Shown here: positions 55,882-64,000 of the stretch, in pieces | Position numbering within the stretch: the stretch's first letter is position 1 | Layout: every line of letters begins with the position of its first letter | NCBI GenBank assembly: GCA_945889195.1 | Contig: CAMDBB010000005.1 | Location: forward strand, 51,075 to 115,074 | Source of the DNA: Bifidobacterium breve | GTDB lineage: Bacteria > Actinomycetota > Actinomycetes > Nanopelagicales > Nanopelagicaceae | DNA: 64,000 nucleotides | Direction: 5' to 3' | Position numbers and translations under genes: made by a program | Notes under the pieces: model-generated | The model's input: only the letters and a program-made list of their open reading frames with translations | Databases searched by the model: none | What the model was told of the DNA's origin: nothing

Positions 55882-56634
55882 ATGAGCACTCTAGAAATTC
55901 GCGGATTGAAAGTATCTGTCGAGACCGAGCAAGGCGCAGTAGAAATTCTTAAGGGAGTAGATCTGACCATTAAGTCAGGCGAAACTCACGCAATCATGGG
56001 CCCAAATGGTTCAGGTAAATCAACTCTGGCTTACTCAATTGCAGGCCATCCTAAATACACCATCACCGAAGGCACAGTCACGCTCGATGGCGAAGATGTT
56101 CTTGAAATGTCTGTCGATGAGCGCGCTAAGGCAGGTCTATTCCTAGCGATGCAGTACCCGGTAGAAGTACCTGGCGTATCTGTCTCTAACTTCCTACGTA
56201 CTGCAGCTACCGCTCTTCGTGGCGAAGCTCCAAAGTTGCGTGAATGGGTAGGCGAAGTAAAGAGCGCAATGGAGTCACTGAAGATGGATCCATCATTTGC
56301 TCAGAGAAATGTCAATGAAGGATTCTCTGGCGGCGAGAAGAAGCGCCATGAAATCATGCAGCTCGAACTCCTCAAGCCAAAATTCGCAATCCTCGATGAG
56401 ACAGATTCAGGTCTAGATGTTGATGCGCTCCGCATCGTTTCTGAAGGAGTAGTTCGCGCCAAGGAAGCCAATAACCATGGCATCCTCTTGATTACTCACT
56501 ACACAAGAATCTTGAAGTACATCAAGCCTGACTTCGTACATGTCTTCGCAAATGGACGCATTGTTGAAGAAGGCGGACCAGAGCTTGCTGACAAGCTTGA
56601 AGCGCAGGGTTACGCGGAGTACGTCACCGCTTAA
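55882..56634 (+). CDS. sufC: Fe-S cluster assembly ATPase SufC
   Basis: HAIMGPNGSGKSTLAYSIAGHPKY, EGFSGGEKKRHEIMQL. Confidence 0.97.
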   Translation: MSTLEIRGLKVSVETEQGAVEILKGVDLTIKSGETHAIMGPNGSGKSTLAYSIAGHPKYTITEGTVTLDGEDVLEMSVDERAKAGLFLAMQYPVEVPGVSVSNFLRTAATALRGEAPKLREWVGEVKSAMESLKMDPSFAQRNVNEGFSGGEKKRHEIMQLELLKPKFAILDETDSGLDVDALRIVSEGVVRAKEANNHGILLITHYTRILKYIKPDFVHVFANGRIVEEGGPELADKLEAQGYAEYVTA

Positions 56635-56635
56635 T

Positions 56636-57880
56636 ATGTCATTTAACGCAGGCGCGGTCATCGCGGATTTTCCGATTCTTTCTCGGACAGTTCGCGATGG
56701 CAAACGCCTTGTCTATTTAGATTCTGGGGCAACTAGCCAGAAGCCAACTGAAGTTATCGACGCTGAGAGCAATTTCTATCGTATGCATAACGCTGCCGTT
56801 CATCGCGGAGCGCATCAATTGGCGGAAGAGGCCACCGATGCCTACGAGGGTGCTCGATCAATAGTTGCGCAATTTCTTGGCGCATCAGTCAACGAAATTA
56901 TCTTCACCAAGAGCGCGACTGAATCACTCAACCTTGTGGCTTATGCAATGGGTAACGCTCCAGCTGGCAATCGCTTCCAGCTTAAGTCTGGGGATGAAAT
57001 TGTTATTACCGAGATGGAGCACCACGCAAATCTCATACCGTGGCAGCAATTGGCCGCACGCACCGGAGCGACTCTTAAATGGTTTGAAGTTACTCCCGAA
57101 GGGCGTCTAGACCTCAGCAATATTGATTCGATTATCACCTCCAAGACCAAGGTTGTCGCTCTCACGCACCAATCAAATGTCCTGGGCACGATAAATCCGC
57201 TTTCTGAAATTGTAAAACGTGCACATGCAGCAGGCGGAGTTGTCGTACTCGATGCCTGTCAATCAGTTCCACATATGCCAATTAACGTTAAAGAACTTGA
57301 AGTTGATTTTCTGACTTTCTCAGGACATAAAGCAGTAGGCCCAACGGGCGTTGGCATCTTGTGGGGGAGAGAAGATCTCCTCAGTGAACTGCCTCCCTTT
57401 CTCACTGGCGGTTCGATGATTGAGAACGTCACGATGACATCAGCGACCTGGGCAAAGGCGCCGAAGAAGTTTGAAGCTGGTGTGCCAAATATGGCCCAAG
57501 CAGTTGGTTTAGGTGCAGCTCTTACATATCTGAATAGAATTGGAATGGATCAGATCTTTTCTCACGAGAAAGCGTTAACGAAGTACGGAATGTCGGCGCT
57601 TTTGGAAATTCCCGATCTTTCGATCGTTGGACCGACTGATTTAGAGATGCGTGGTGGAACGCTCTCCTTCACTGTCGGAGATATTCATCCTCATGATTTA
57701 GGGCAGTACTTGGATAGCCAAGGAGTAGCAGTTCGCACGGGGCACCATTGCGCATGGCCATTGACGCGCAAGCTAGGCGTTCCAGCAACCACGCGCGCTT
57801 CGTTCTATCTATACAACACCAATGCTGATATCGATGCACTTGTCGACGGCATCAGAAACGCACAGAAATACTTCGGATAA
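56636..57880 (+). CDS. sufS: cysteine desulfurase SufS
   Basis: VYLDSGATSQKP, NSE-type TESLNLVAYA, TFSGHKAVGPTGVGILWGR, VRTGHHCAWP; start ATG 56636 after the sufC stop. Confidence 0.96.
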   Translation: MSFNAGAVIADFPILSRTVRDGKRLVYLDSGATSQKPTEVIDAESNFYRMHNAAVHRGAHQLAEEATDAYEGARSIVAQFLGASVNEIIFTKSATESLNLVAYAMGNAPAGNRFQLKSGDEIVITEMEHHANLIPWQQLAARTGATLKWFEVTPEGRLDLSNIDSIITSKTKVVALTHQSNVLGTINPLSEIVKRAHAAGGVVVLDACQSVPHMPINVKELEVDFLTFSGHKAVGPTGVGILWGREDLLSELPPFLTGGSMIENVTMTSATWAKAPKKFEAGVPNMAQAVGLGAALTYLNRIGMDQIFSHEKALTKYGMSALLEIPDLSIVGPTDLEMRGGTLSFTVGDIHPHDLGQYLDSQGVAVRTGHHCAWPLTRKLGVPATTRASFYLYNTNADIDALVDGIRNAQKYFG

Positions 57881-58323
57881 TGCAGCTAGATAACCTTTAT
57901 CAAGAGGTGATCCTTGATCACTATAAGAACCCACAACATAAGAAGTTAAGCCCTACCTACGACGCTCAGGTTCATCACATCAATCCAAGCTGCGGCGATG
58001 AAATCACTCTCAACGTCACGCTCTCAGGCGACACTGTGGCTAACGTTTCATGGGATGGAGTCGGCTGTTCAATTTCGCAGGCGAGCGTCTCGATTCTCTC
58101 TGATTTAGTCCTTGGTAAGACTCTGGCGCAGGCGCAGGAAATTTCAGATTCATTTATGGCGCTCATGCAGAGCAAAGGAACTCAGACGGGGGATGAGAAC
58201 CTTCTCGAAGATGCGGTCGCTCTTGCAGGAGTCTCTCAATATCCAGCTCGCATTAAATGCGCTCTTCTAGGGTGGATGGCTTTCAAAGACGCGAGCGTGC
58301 AAGCGCTGGCGAAGAATCAGTGA
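57880..58323 (+). CDS. sufU: SufU-type Fe-S scaffold/sulfurtransferase
   Basis: LYQEVILDHYKNPQHKK, NPSCGDEITL, GVGCSISQASVSIL, YPARIKCALLGWMAF. Confidence 0.95.
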   Translation: MQLDNLYQEVILDHYKNPQHKKLSPTYDAQVHHINPSCGDEITLNVTLSGDTVANVSWDGVGCSISQASVSILSDLVLGKTLAQAQEISDSFMALMQSKGTQTGDENLLEDAVALAGVSQYPARIKCALLGWMAFKDASVQALAKNQ

Positions 58324-58344
58324 ATAAGAAAGTAGGATAAGCAG

Positions 58345-58656
58345 ATGGTCGCAAAAATCGAAGATATCAATGAGGCAATGAAGGATGTTGTCGATCCGGA
58401 ACTTGGTATTAACGTCGTTGATTTAGGTTTGATCTACGACATGATGGTCGATGACAACAACATCGCCGTTCTTAATATGACCCTGACCTCTGCCGCCTGC
58501 CCGTTGCAGGATGTTATTGAGGACCAAACTCGACAGGCGCTTGCACCCTTTACGGATGATGTGAAGATTAATTGGGTCTGGATGCCACCTTGGGGGCCAG
58601 ACAAGATTAGTGACGATGGACGCGAGCAATTGCGCGCTCTCGGCTTCACTGTCTAA
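58345..58656 (+). CDS. sufT: MIP18/DUF59-family (SufT-like) protein
   Basis: VVDPELGINVVDLGLIYDMMV, MTLTSAACPLQDVIEDQ. Confidence 0.9.
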   Translation: MVAKIEDINEAMKDVVDPELGINVVDLGLIYDMMVDDNNIAVLNMTLTSAACPLQDVIEDQTRQALAPFTDDVKINWVWMPPWGPDKISDDGREQLRALGFTV

Positions 58657-58685
58657 TTAACCTGAGCCACCTTTAGACTCTTTCT

Positions 58686-60551
58686 ATGTCGCAATATGCA
58701 GTGTGGATGACCTTTCGGTCTATGACTGCAGACCCATCTGTTAAATCACAGAAGTTAAAGCCGGGCACCGTCAAACGAATCTTCTCTTACGGAAAGCCAT
58801 ACCAAAGACAGATTTCGATTTTTCTTGTCACTGTCGTCATTGAAGCGCTCCTCATAATCTCAACGCCATTATTGTTGCGAGAGCTGATCGATAAAGGTGT
58901 AATTCCTCAAAACGGAAAGCTTGTTACCCAACTTGCTCTCCTTGTGGGGTTGCTTGCAGTCGTTGACGCTGGCTTCAATATCTTCGGTCGTTGGTACTCA
59001 GCACGAATCGGTGAGGGTCTTATCTATGATCTTCGCTCTCAAGTATTTGCGCATATTCAACGCCAATCAATCGCCTTCTTTACCCGCACTCAAACTGGTG
59101 CGCTGATTTCGCGCATCAACTCAGATGTGATGGGTGCGCAGCAAGCATTCACCGGAACGCTCTCAGGGGTCGTCAGCAACGTTGTATCTCTGATTTTGGT
59201 AGTAACTACGATGCTCATTCTCTCTTGGCAGATCACTGTTGTATCGCTCTTGCTACTGCCGGTCTTTCTCCTTCCTACTAAGTGGGTAGGCAAGCGAATC
59301 CAAGCTTTGACGCGTGATTCCTTTAATCTCAATGCGACCATGTCGAGCACAATGACTGAGCGCTTCAATGTATCTGGAGCCCTCTTGGTGGCACTTTATG
59401 GAAAACCGAAGAAGGAAGAGACCTTCTTTAGAACTCGCGCCCGCAAAGTTGCAGATATCGGTATCCATACAGCGATGCTCAATCGCGTCTTCTTTGTTGG
59501 GATAACCAGCGTGGCTGCCATTGCTACCGCCTTCGCATATGGAATCGGTGGGCATTTAGCAATCTCAGGAACTTTGACCGTCGGCACTCTCTTAGCAATC
59601 ACAGCCTTGTTGGCACGTCTCTATGGTCCGCTGACGGCACTTTCAAATGTGCGCATTGATGTAATGACTGCGCTCGTATCCTTTGAGCGAGTCTTTGAAG
59701 TGCTCGATCTGCAACCGATGATTACCGATAAACCAGATGCAATAGAGCTCAAAGATAAGCGCGCAACTGTTGAGTTCAAAAACGTAAGGTTTGCGTATCC
59801 AAGAGCCGAAGAGATATCACTCGCATCACTCGAATCTGCTGCAAAACCAGAGACCGTTGATAGCGGTGAAGTGCTTAAAGGAATTTCTTTTATAGCCGAG
59901 ACCGGAACGATGACAGCCATCGTTGGACCATCGGGTGCAGGCAAGACAACAATGAGCGCTCTTCTTCCCAGGCTCTATGACGTTACTCAAGGCGCAATCG
60001 AGATCAATGGAGTTGATATCAGAGATTTCACCGCCCAATCTCTGCGCGACTCAATCGGTGTAGTGATGCAAGACGCTCATCTCTTTCACGAAACCATCGC
60101 TGAGAATCTTCGATATGCAAAGGAAGATGCAACTGAGTCAGAGATGATTGAGGCATGTAAAGCAGCTCAAATCTGGAACTTGATCGAGTCACTTCCCAAT
60201 GGTTTCGACACTATGGTGGGGGAACGTGGCCACCGACTCTCAGGAGGTGAGAAGCAGCGCCTTGCTATCGCCCGTCTTCTACTCAAAGCCCCGGCGATTG
60301 TCATACTCGATGAAGCGACAGCGCACCTAGATTCCGAGAATGAATCTCTCGTTCATGAAGCGCTCAAAGTCGCTCTGCGTGGTCGTACCTCAATTGTGAT
60401 CGCCCACCGTTTGAGTACGGTGATGGAAGCTGATCAGATACTTGTCTTAGAGAAGGGCGAAATTAAAGAGCGAGGAAGACATGAAGAGCTAATCGCTCGT
60501 GGTGGACTTTACTCAGAGCTCTTTATCCGACAGGACATCACGACGAATTAG
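58686..60551 (+). CDS. ABC transporter, fused transmembrane and ATP-binding domains (multidrug/lipid type)
   Basis: RRINSDV-like ISRINSDVMGAQQAFTGTLS, VGPSGAGKTTMSALLPRLYD, RLSGGEKQRLAIARLLLKAPAIVILDEATAHLD. Confidence 0.93.
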   Translation: MSQYAVWMTFRSMTADPSVKSQKLKPGTVKRIFSYGKPYQRQISIFLVTVVIEALLIISTPLLLRELIDKGVIPQNGKLVTQLALLVGLLAVVDAGFNIFGRWYSARIGEGLIYDLRSQVFAHIQRQSIAFFTRTQTGALISRINSDVMGAQQAFTGTLSGVVSNVVSLILVVTTMLILSWQITVVSLLLLPVFLLPTKWVGKRIQALTRDSFNLNATMSSTMTERFNVSGALLVALYGKPKKEETFFRTRARKVADIGIHTAMLNRVFFVGITSVAAIATAFAYGIGGHLAISGTLTVGTLLAITALLARLYGPLTALSNVRIDVMTALVSFERVFEVLDLQPMITDKPDAIELKDKRATVEFKNVRFAYPRAEEISLASLESAAKPETVDSGEVLKGISFIAETGTMTAIVGPSGAGKTTMSALLPRLYDVTQGAIEINGVDIRDFTAQSLRDSIGVVMQDAHLFHETIAENLRYAKEDATESEMIEACKAAQIWNLIESLPNGFDTMVGERGHRLSGGEKQRLAIARLLLKAPAIVILDEATAHLDSENESLVHEALKVALRGRTSIVIAHRLSTVMEADQILVLEKGEIKERGRHEELIARGGLYSELFIRQDITTN

Positions 60552-61232
60552 AATTCGTCCGTAGACCACTAATCCTCCGAAGAAGACCCACTGCAAGGCA
60601 TATGCCATGTGAGGGCCATCAGATAACTCAGGAAGTTCTGCCGCAACAGCAGGTGTGAGCGCTGGATCGTTGCCTCGAAGCAAATCGATGTAGAAATTCT
60701 CTGAAACCTGAGATTGTGATTGGGCATTAGCCTGTGAGATCAGACCGCTAGATCCATCGCTGGGAAGAGCAAAGAAAGCACCTTGTGGAAGTGAAGAATC
60801 CAACCGCAGGCGTCCTTCGATAGTGACTTGGCTAGAAGGAAGTTCAGGGATAACTGGGGGAGTCAGAGCGTTAGGGCCAGCCTTGATCCATCCGCAATCC
60901 ACCCAGAAACTCTTGCCATCTTGAGTTTCAAAGCGTGTAAGAAGTTGAAAACCGTAGACGCCTTCAAAGTAACGGTTGCGAAGAAGAATCTGTTGAGTTG
61001 TATCAAATGATCCGGAGATAGTTGTGGTTTGCCATTCATGTGCGGCGACATCACTTGCTAGGGCGGCTAGTGGCGCAGCAGGCCTTGCCGTGTTCTCTTC
61101 GATTGCGTCATTGCGAGCTTGCCTATCTAGCCCACGATTAAATTGCCATTGCGCTGCCCATAAACATAAGACAATCAGTAGTAGTGCAACCAGACTTTTC
61201 AGAAGAGAAAGTTCTTCCTGATTCTTACTCAA
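60513..61232 (-). CDS. SURF1-family cytochrome oxidase assembly protein
   Basis: WAAQWQFNRGLDRQARNDAI, ILLRNRYFEGVYGFQLLTRFE, VDCGWI, HMAYALQWVFFGGLVVYG. Confidence 0.88.
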   Translation of the reverse strand: MSKNQEELSLLKSLVALLLIVLCLWAAQWQFNRGLDRQARNDAIEENTARPAAPLAALASDVAAHEWQTTTISGSFDTTQQILLRNRYFEGVYGFQLLTRFETQDGKSFWVDCGWIKAGPNALTPPVIPELPSSQVTIEGRLRLDSSLPQGAFFALPSDGSSGLISQANAQSQSQVSENFYIDLLRGNDPALTPAVAAELPELSDGPHMAYALQWVFFGGLVVYGRILIRRDVLSDKEL

Positions 61233-61497
61233 TTCCTCGCGGCCTCTTCTTCAAAATCGCAGCGCCTGGAATCACTGTCTCGCGACCCGCATTGGCAACA
61301 ACGACCGCTATATACGGGAGAGTAACCGCGCCAAGGAGAGCAAACCAACGATAAGGGCTAGGAAGAATGACGGTGAGGATAAAGCAGGCGGTGCGAATCA
61401 TCATGGAGATGAAATAGCGACGCTGGCGAGCTGACTGATCAGTAGATAAACCTGTAGGGGCACTAGTGATGTCGAAAACGTCATCTTCTTTAGCCAT
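61225..61497 (-). CDS. DUF3099-family small membrane protein
   Basis: 90 aa; ITSAPTGLSTDQSARQRRYFISMMIRTACFI; beside SURF1 and fabG. Confidence 0.8.
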   Translation of the reverse strand: MAKEDDVFDITSAPTGLSTDQSARQRRYFISMMIRTACFILTVILPSPYRWFALLGAVTLPYIAVVVANAGRETVIPGAAILKKRPRGIE

Positions 61498-61524
61498 GGA
61501 GCAACAGTAGGGTAGTTTTCTCTC

Positions 61525-62238
61525 ATGAGCGACTCGACTTCCATCGCGCTAGTAACAGGTGGAAACCGCGGCATCGGTTTAGCGATTGCTCGCTCCTTGC
61601 AATCAGAGGGCCATCGGGTCGTCATTACTTATCGCAACGGTACGCCGCCTGAAGGCTTTGATGCCGTTCGGATGGATGTCACAGATGGGCAGAGCGTTGA
61701 ATCTGCATTCGCCAAAATCGAAAGCGAGATTGGTCAACCAGAGATCATCGTGGCTAACGCAGGAATTACCAAGGACACCCTTGTGATGCGAATGTCTGAT
61801 GAAGATTTCGAGAGCGTGATTGATGCCAACCTCACCGGAGCTTTCCGCGTAGCAAAACGTGCGACGAAGGGGCTGCTCAAACTAAAGCGTGGCCGTCTGA
61901 TATTTGTCGGTTCTGTTGTGGGCTCCGTCGGCGCAGCCGGACAAGTTAATTACTCCGCATCTAAATCTGGCCTGGTCGGTATGGCGCGTTCCTTTGCTCG
62001 CGAACTGGGCAGCCGTGGGATTACCGCCAATGTGATCGCACCAGGATTTGTTGAGACAGATATGACCTCATCCCTTGATGAGAAGCGTCGTAGCGATATC
62101 GCAGCTCAGGTTCCACTTGGACGCTTCTGCTCTGCCGAAGAAATCGCGGAAGTGGTCTCGTTCATTGCATCGAGCAAAGCTAGCTACATCACCGGAGCGA
62201 TCATTCCGGTCGATGGTGGATTAGGAATGGGGCATTAA
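61525..62238 (+). CDS. fabG: 3-oxoacyl-ACP reductase
   Basis: ALVTGGNRGIGLAIARSL, NYSASKSGLVGMARSFARELGSRGITANVIAPGFVETDM; followed by fabI. Confidence 0.93.
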   Translation: MSDSTSIALVTGGNRGIGLAIARSLQSEGHRVVITYRNGTPPEGFDAVRMDVTDGQSVESAFAKIESEIGQPEIIVANAGITKDTLVMRMSDEDFESVIDANLTGAFRVAKRATKGLLKLKRGRLIFVGSVVGSVGAAGQVNYSASKSGLVGMARSFARELGSRGITANVIAPGFVETDMTSSLDEKRRSDIAAQVPLGRFCSAEEIAEVVSFIASSKASYITGAIIPVDGGLGMGH

Positions 62239-62240
62239 CT

Positions 62241-63008
62241 ATGGGGATCTTGCAAGGAAAGAATATTCTCGTAACAGGTGTACTGACCGATGGCTCCATT
62301 GCCTTCCATATTGCCAAGATTGCACAAGAAGAAGGTGCAACAGTTCTGCTGACCGGCTTCGGTCGCGCTCTTAGTCTGACAACTCGTATCGCCGGCCGAC
62401 TTCCGCAATCGGCTCCCATCATCGAACTTGATGTCACCAACCAAGAGCATCTCGATGGGTTGGCGAGCGAAGTTACGAAGCACGTTCCTCATCTTGACGG
62501 AGTGGTTCATTCAATTGGCTTTGCACCCGAAGCTGCTTTAGGCGGCAATTTTCTCAACACTTCTTGGGAAGATGTTGCTACAGCCGTACATGTATCTGCA
62601 TACTCTCTGAAATCACTGGCAATGGCTTGTCGACCAACCTTTAAGGGTGGAGCATCTATCGTCGGGCTAGATTTTGATGCACAAGTTGCCTGGCCTAAGT
62701 ACGACTGGATGGGCGTTGCAAAGGCTGCTCTTGAATCCACATCGCGATATCTGGCACGTGATTTAGGAAGCGAGAATGTACGAATCAACTTAGTTGCAGC
62801 AGGTCCGATTAGAACGATGGCCGCTAAATCGATTCCTGGCTTTGATGAATTTGAAAAGGTCTGGAATGACCGTAGCCCTCTTGAATGGGATGTGACCGAT
62901 CCAGTGCCTGCTGCTAAGGCTGCGGTAGCGCTCCTAAGCGATTGGTTCCCAAAGACCACAGCTGAGATCATCCATGTAGATGGTGGGCTTCATGGAATGG
63001 GCGCATAA
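62241..63008 (+). CDS. fabI: enoyl-ACP reductase (NADH)
   Basis: GILQGKNILVTGVLTDGSIAFHIAKIAQEEGA, HSIGFAPEAALGG, DWMGVAKAALES. Confidence 0.95.
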   Translation: MGILQGKNILVTGVLTDGSIAFHIAKIAQEEGATVLLTGFGRALSLTTRIAGRLPQSAPIIELDVTNQEHLDGLASEVTKHVPHLDGVVHSIGFAPEAALGGNFLNTSWEDVATAVHVSAYSLKSLAMACRPTFKGGASIVGLDFDAQVAWPKYDWMGVAKAALESTSRYLARDLGSENVRINLVAAGPIRTMAAKSIPGFDEFEKVWNDRSPLEWDVTDPVPAAKAAVALLSDWFPKTTAEIIHVDGGLHGMGA

Positions 63009-63078
63009 CCTCGCCCGGATTTTTGATTTAACCCCCGCTCAGGTAGCCTTGCCCCAGACCAGTAGCCCCGGCTGCTGC

Positions 63079-63155
63079 AAGAGGAGCTCACCGCTCCCAC
63101 CTCTTTCGCTCAGGCGGATTGGTTAGTCGGTAGTAAAACTGATTTGAGTTTTACT
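63079..63155 (+). promoter_or_regulatory. structured leader upstream of infC
   Basis: AAGAGG/CCTCTT (63079-63084/63100-63105) around GGAGC-TCACC-GCTCC (63083-63097), then perfect 9-bp hairpin AGTAAAACT-GATTTG-AGTTTTACT (63132-63155). Confidence 0.6.
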
Positions 63156-63220
63156 CTCTCTATGCGGTGCGCGTTTTTTGTAGCAACTTGGATACTCAAG
63201 AACCGAACATAGGAGCAGAA

Positions 63221-63811
63221 ATCACAACAGAACCGCGCATTAACGACCGTATCCGCACACCCCAGATTCGTCTCATCAATTACACCGGTGAACAAGTTGG
63301 AGTTGTAGATATCGAAGCAGCGCTAGCAATGGCAGATGAAATCGGACTCGATCTCGTTGAGATCGCACCCGAAGCTAATCCACCAGTGTGCAAGATCATG
63401 GACTTCGGCAAGTACAAGTACCAGGAAGCACAGAAAGCTCGCGAAGCACGTCAGAACCAGACCCACATTGTGGTGAAGGAAGTGCGATTGACACCAAAGA
63501 TCGAAAATCACGACTACGAAACTAAGCGTTCTGCAGTCGAGAAGTTCCTCAAAGGTGGAGACAAGGTGAAGATAACGATGAAGTTCCGCGGCCGTGAACA
63601 AACACGTCCAGAGCTCGGGTACAAACTCTTGCAACGTCTTGCAGAAGATGTAAAAGAGATTGCATTCGTGGAGTTCGCTCCTAAGCAAGAAGGTCGACAG
63701 ATGACGATGGTCCTAGGGCCAACGAAGAAGAAGACCGAAGCGGTAGCAGAGCAGAAGGCAGCGCGAGCTGCCAAAGTGAAGGCTGCTGAAGAAGAAGCAG
63801 CCGCACAATAG
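63221..63811 (+). CDS. infC: translation initiation factor IF-3 (ATC start proposed; ORF open from 63167)
   Basis: [61 protein letters not shown] at 63211-63215, 5 nt before ATC at 63221. Confidence 0.93.
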   Translation: MTTEPRINDRIRTPQIRLINYTGEQVGVVDIEAALAMADEIGLDLVEIAPEANPPVCKIMDFGKYKYQEAQKAREARQNQTHIVVKEVRLTPKIENHDYETKRSAVEKFLKGGDKVKITMKFRGREQTRPELGYKLLQRLAEDVKEIAFVEFAPKQEGRQMTMVLGPTKKKTEAVAEQKAARAAKVKAAEEEAAAQ

Positions 63812-63853
63812 TTTTAGAGATTTTCACAACGACGAAGTAACAGGAGAAGATAA

Positions 63854-64000
63854 ATGCCAAAGATGAAAACCCACAGTGGTGCGAAGAAGACCTTCCGCGT
63901 CACAGGTACCGGAAAGATCATGCACGAGCGTGCAGGCAAGCGCCACCTTTTGGAGCACAAGTCATCACGCGTTACTCGTCGTTTGAGCCAAGAGTCATCA
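63854..64000 (+). CDS. rpmI: 50S ribosomal protein L35 (3'-truncated by window edge)
   Basis: [57 protein letters not shown]; infC-rpmI order. Confidence 0.96.
   Translation, partial: MPKMKTHSGAKKTFRVTGTGKIMHERAGKRHLLEHKSSRVTRRLSQESS

Noticed and set aside
63132-63155. Hexaloop hairpin GATTTG before infC as a target of the PdtaR-like ANTAR protein
   Set aside because: ANTAR targets are paired hexaloop stems with A at loop position 1 and G at position 4; this loop does not fit and no partner stem was found

Overview
The window is a dense, syntenic housekeeping segment of an actinobacterial chromosome. Gene order and protein style suggest a streamlined, moderate-GC lineage, perhaps a freshwater acI/Nanopelagicales-type organism; that assignment is inference. 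Contents in order: dnaE (partial), hisD-C-B-H-A(priA)-F-I, trpE-(small ORF)-trpC-B-A, a MauE/DoxX + DsbA-like pair, lgt, a VIT1/CCC1-type transporter, gltB-gltD, pyk, a tRNA-Leu(CAA)-like gene, a PdtaR-like ANTAR response regulator, livK-H-M-G-F, a thioesterase, polA, an MFS transporter, rpsA, coaE, uvrB-A-C, rapZ-yvcK-whiA, gap-pgk-tpiA-secG-rbpA, pgi-tkt (minus), ctaA (minus), sufR-B-D-ferredoxin-C-S-U-T, an ABC exporter, SURF1 and DUF3099 (minus), fabG-fabI, infC and rpmI (partial). I see no CRISPR array, prophage, transposon, defence island or clear novel multi-gene system. The most interesting signals are small-scale: (i) a recurrent TANNNT (or CANNAT)-N6-7-start-codon layout at many genes, suggesting pervasive leaderless transcription, sometimes with the -10 box built on the upstream stop codon; (ii) a 73-nt class-I-shaped tRNA with a Leu CAA anticodon whose 3' end lies 1 nt before the next start codon; (iii) a 27-bp divergent DUF3099/fabG intergene with back-to-back -10 boxes; (iv) a likely ATC start for infC; (v) an unlisted 51-aa ORF inside the trp operon; (vi) a hairpin overlapping the gltB Shine-Dalgarno; (vii) a palindrome over the sufR start. 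All family names come from reading the translated proteins; no database search was run.
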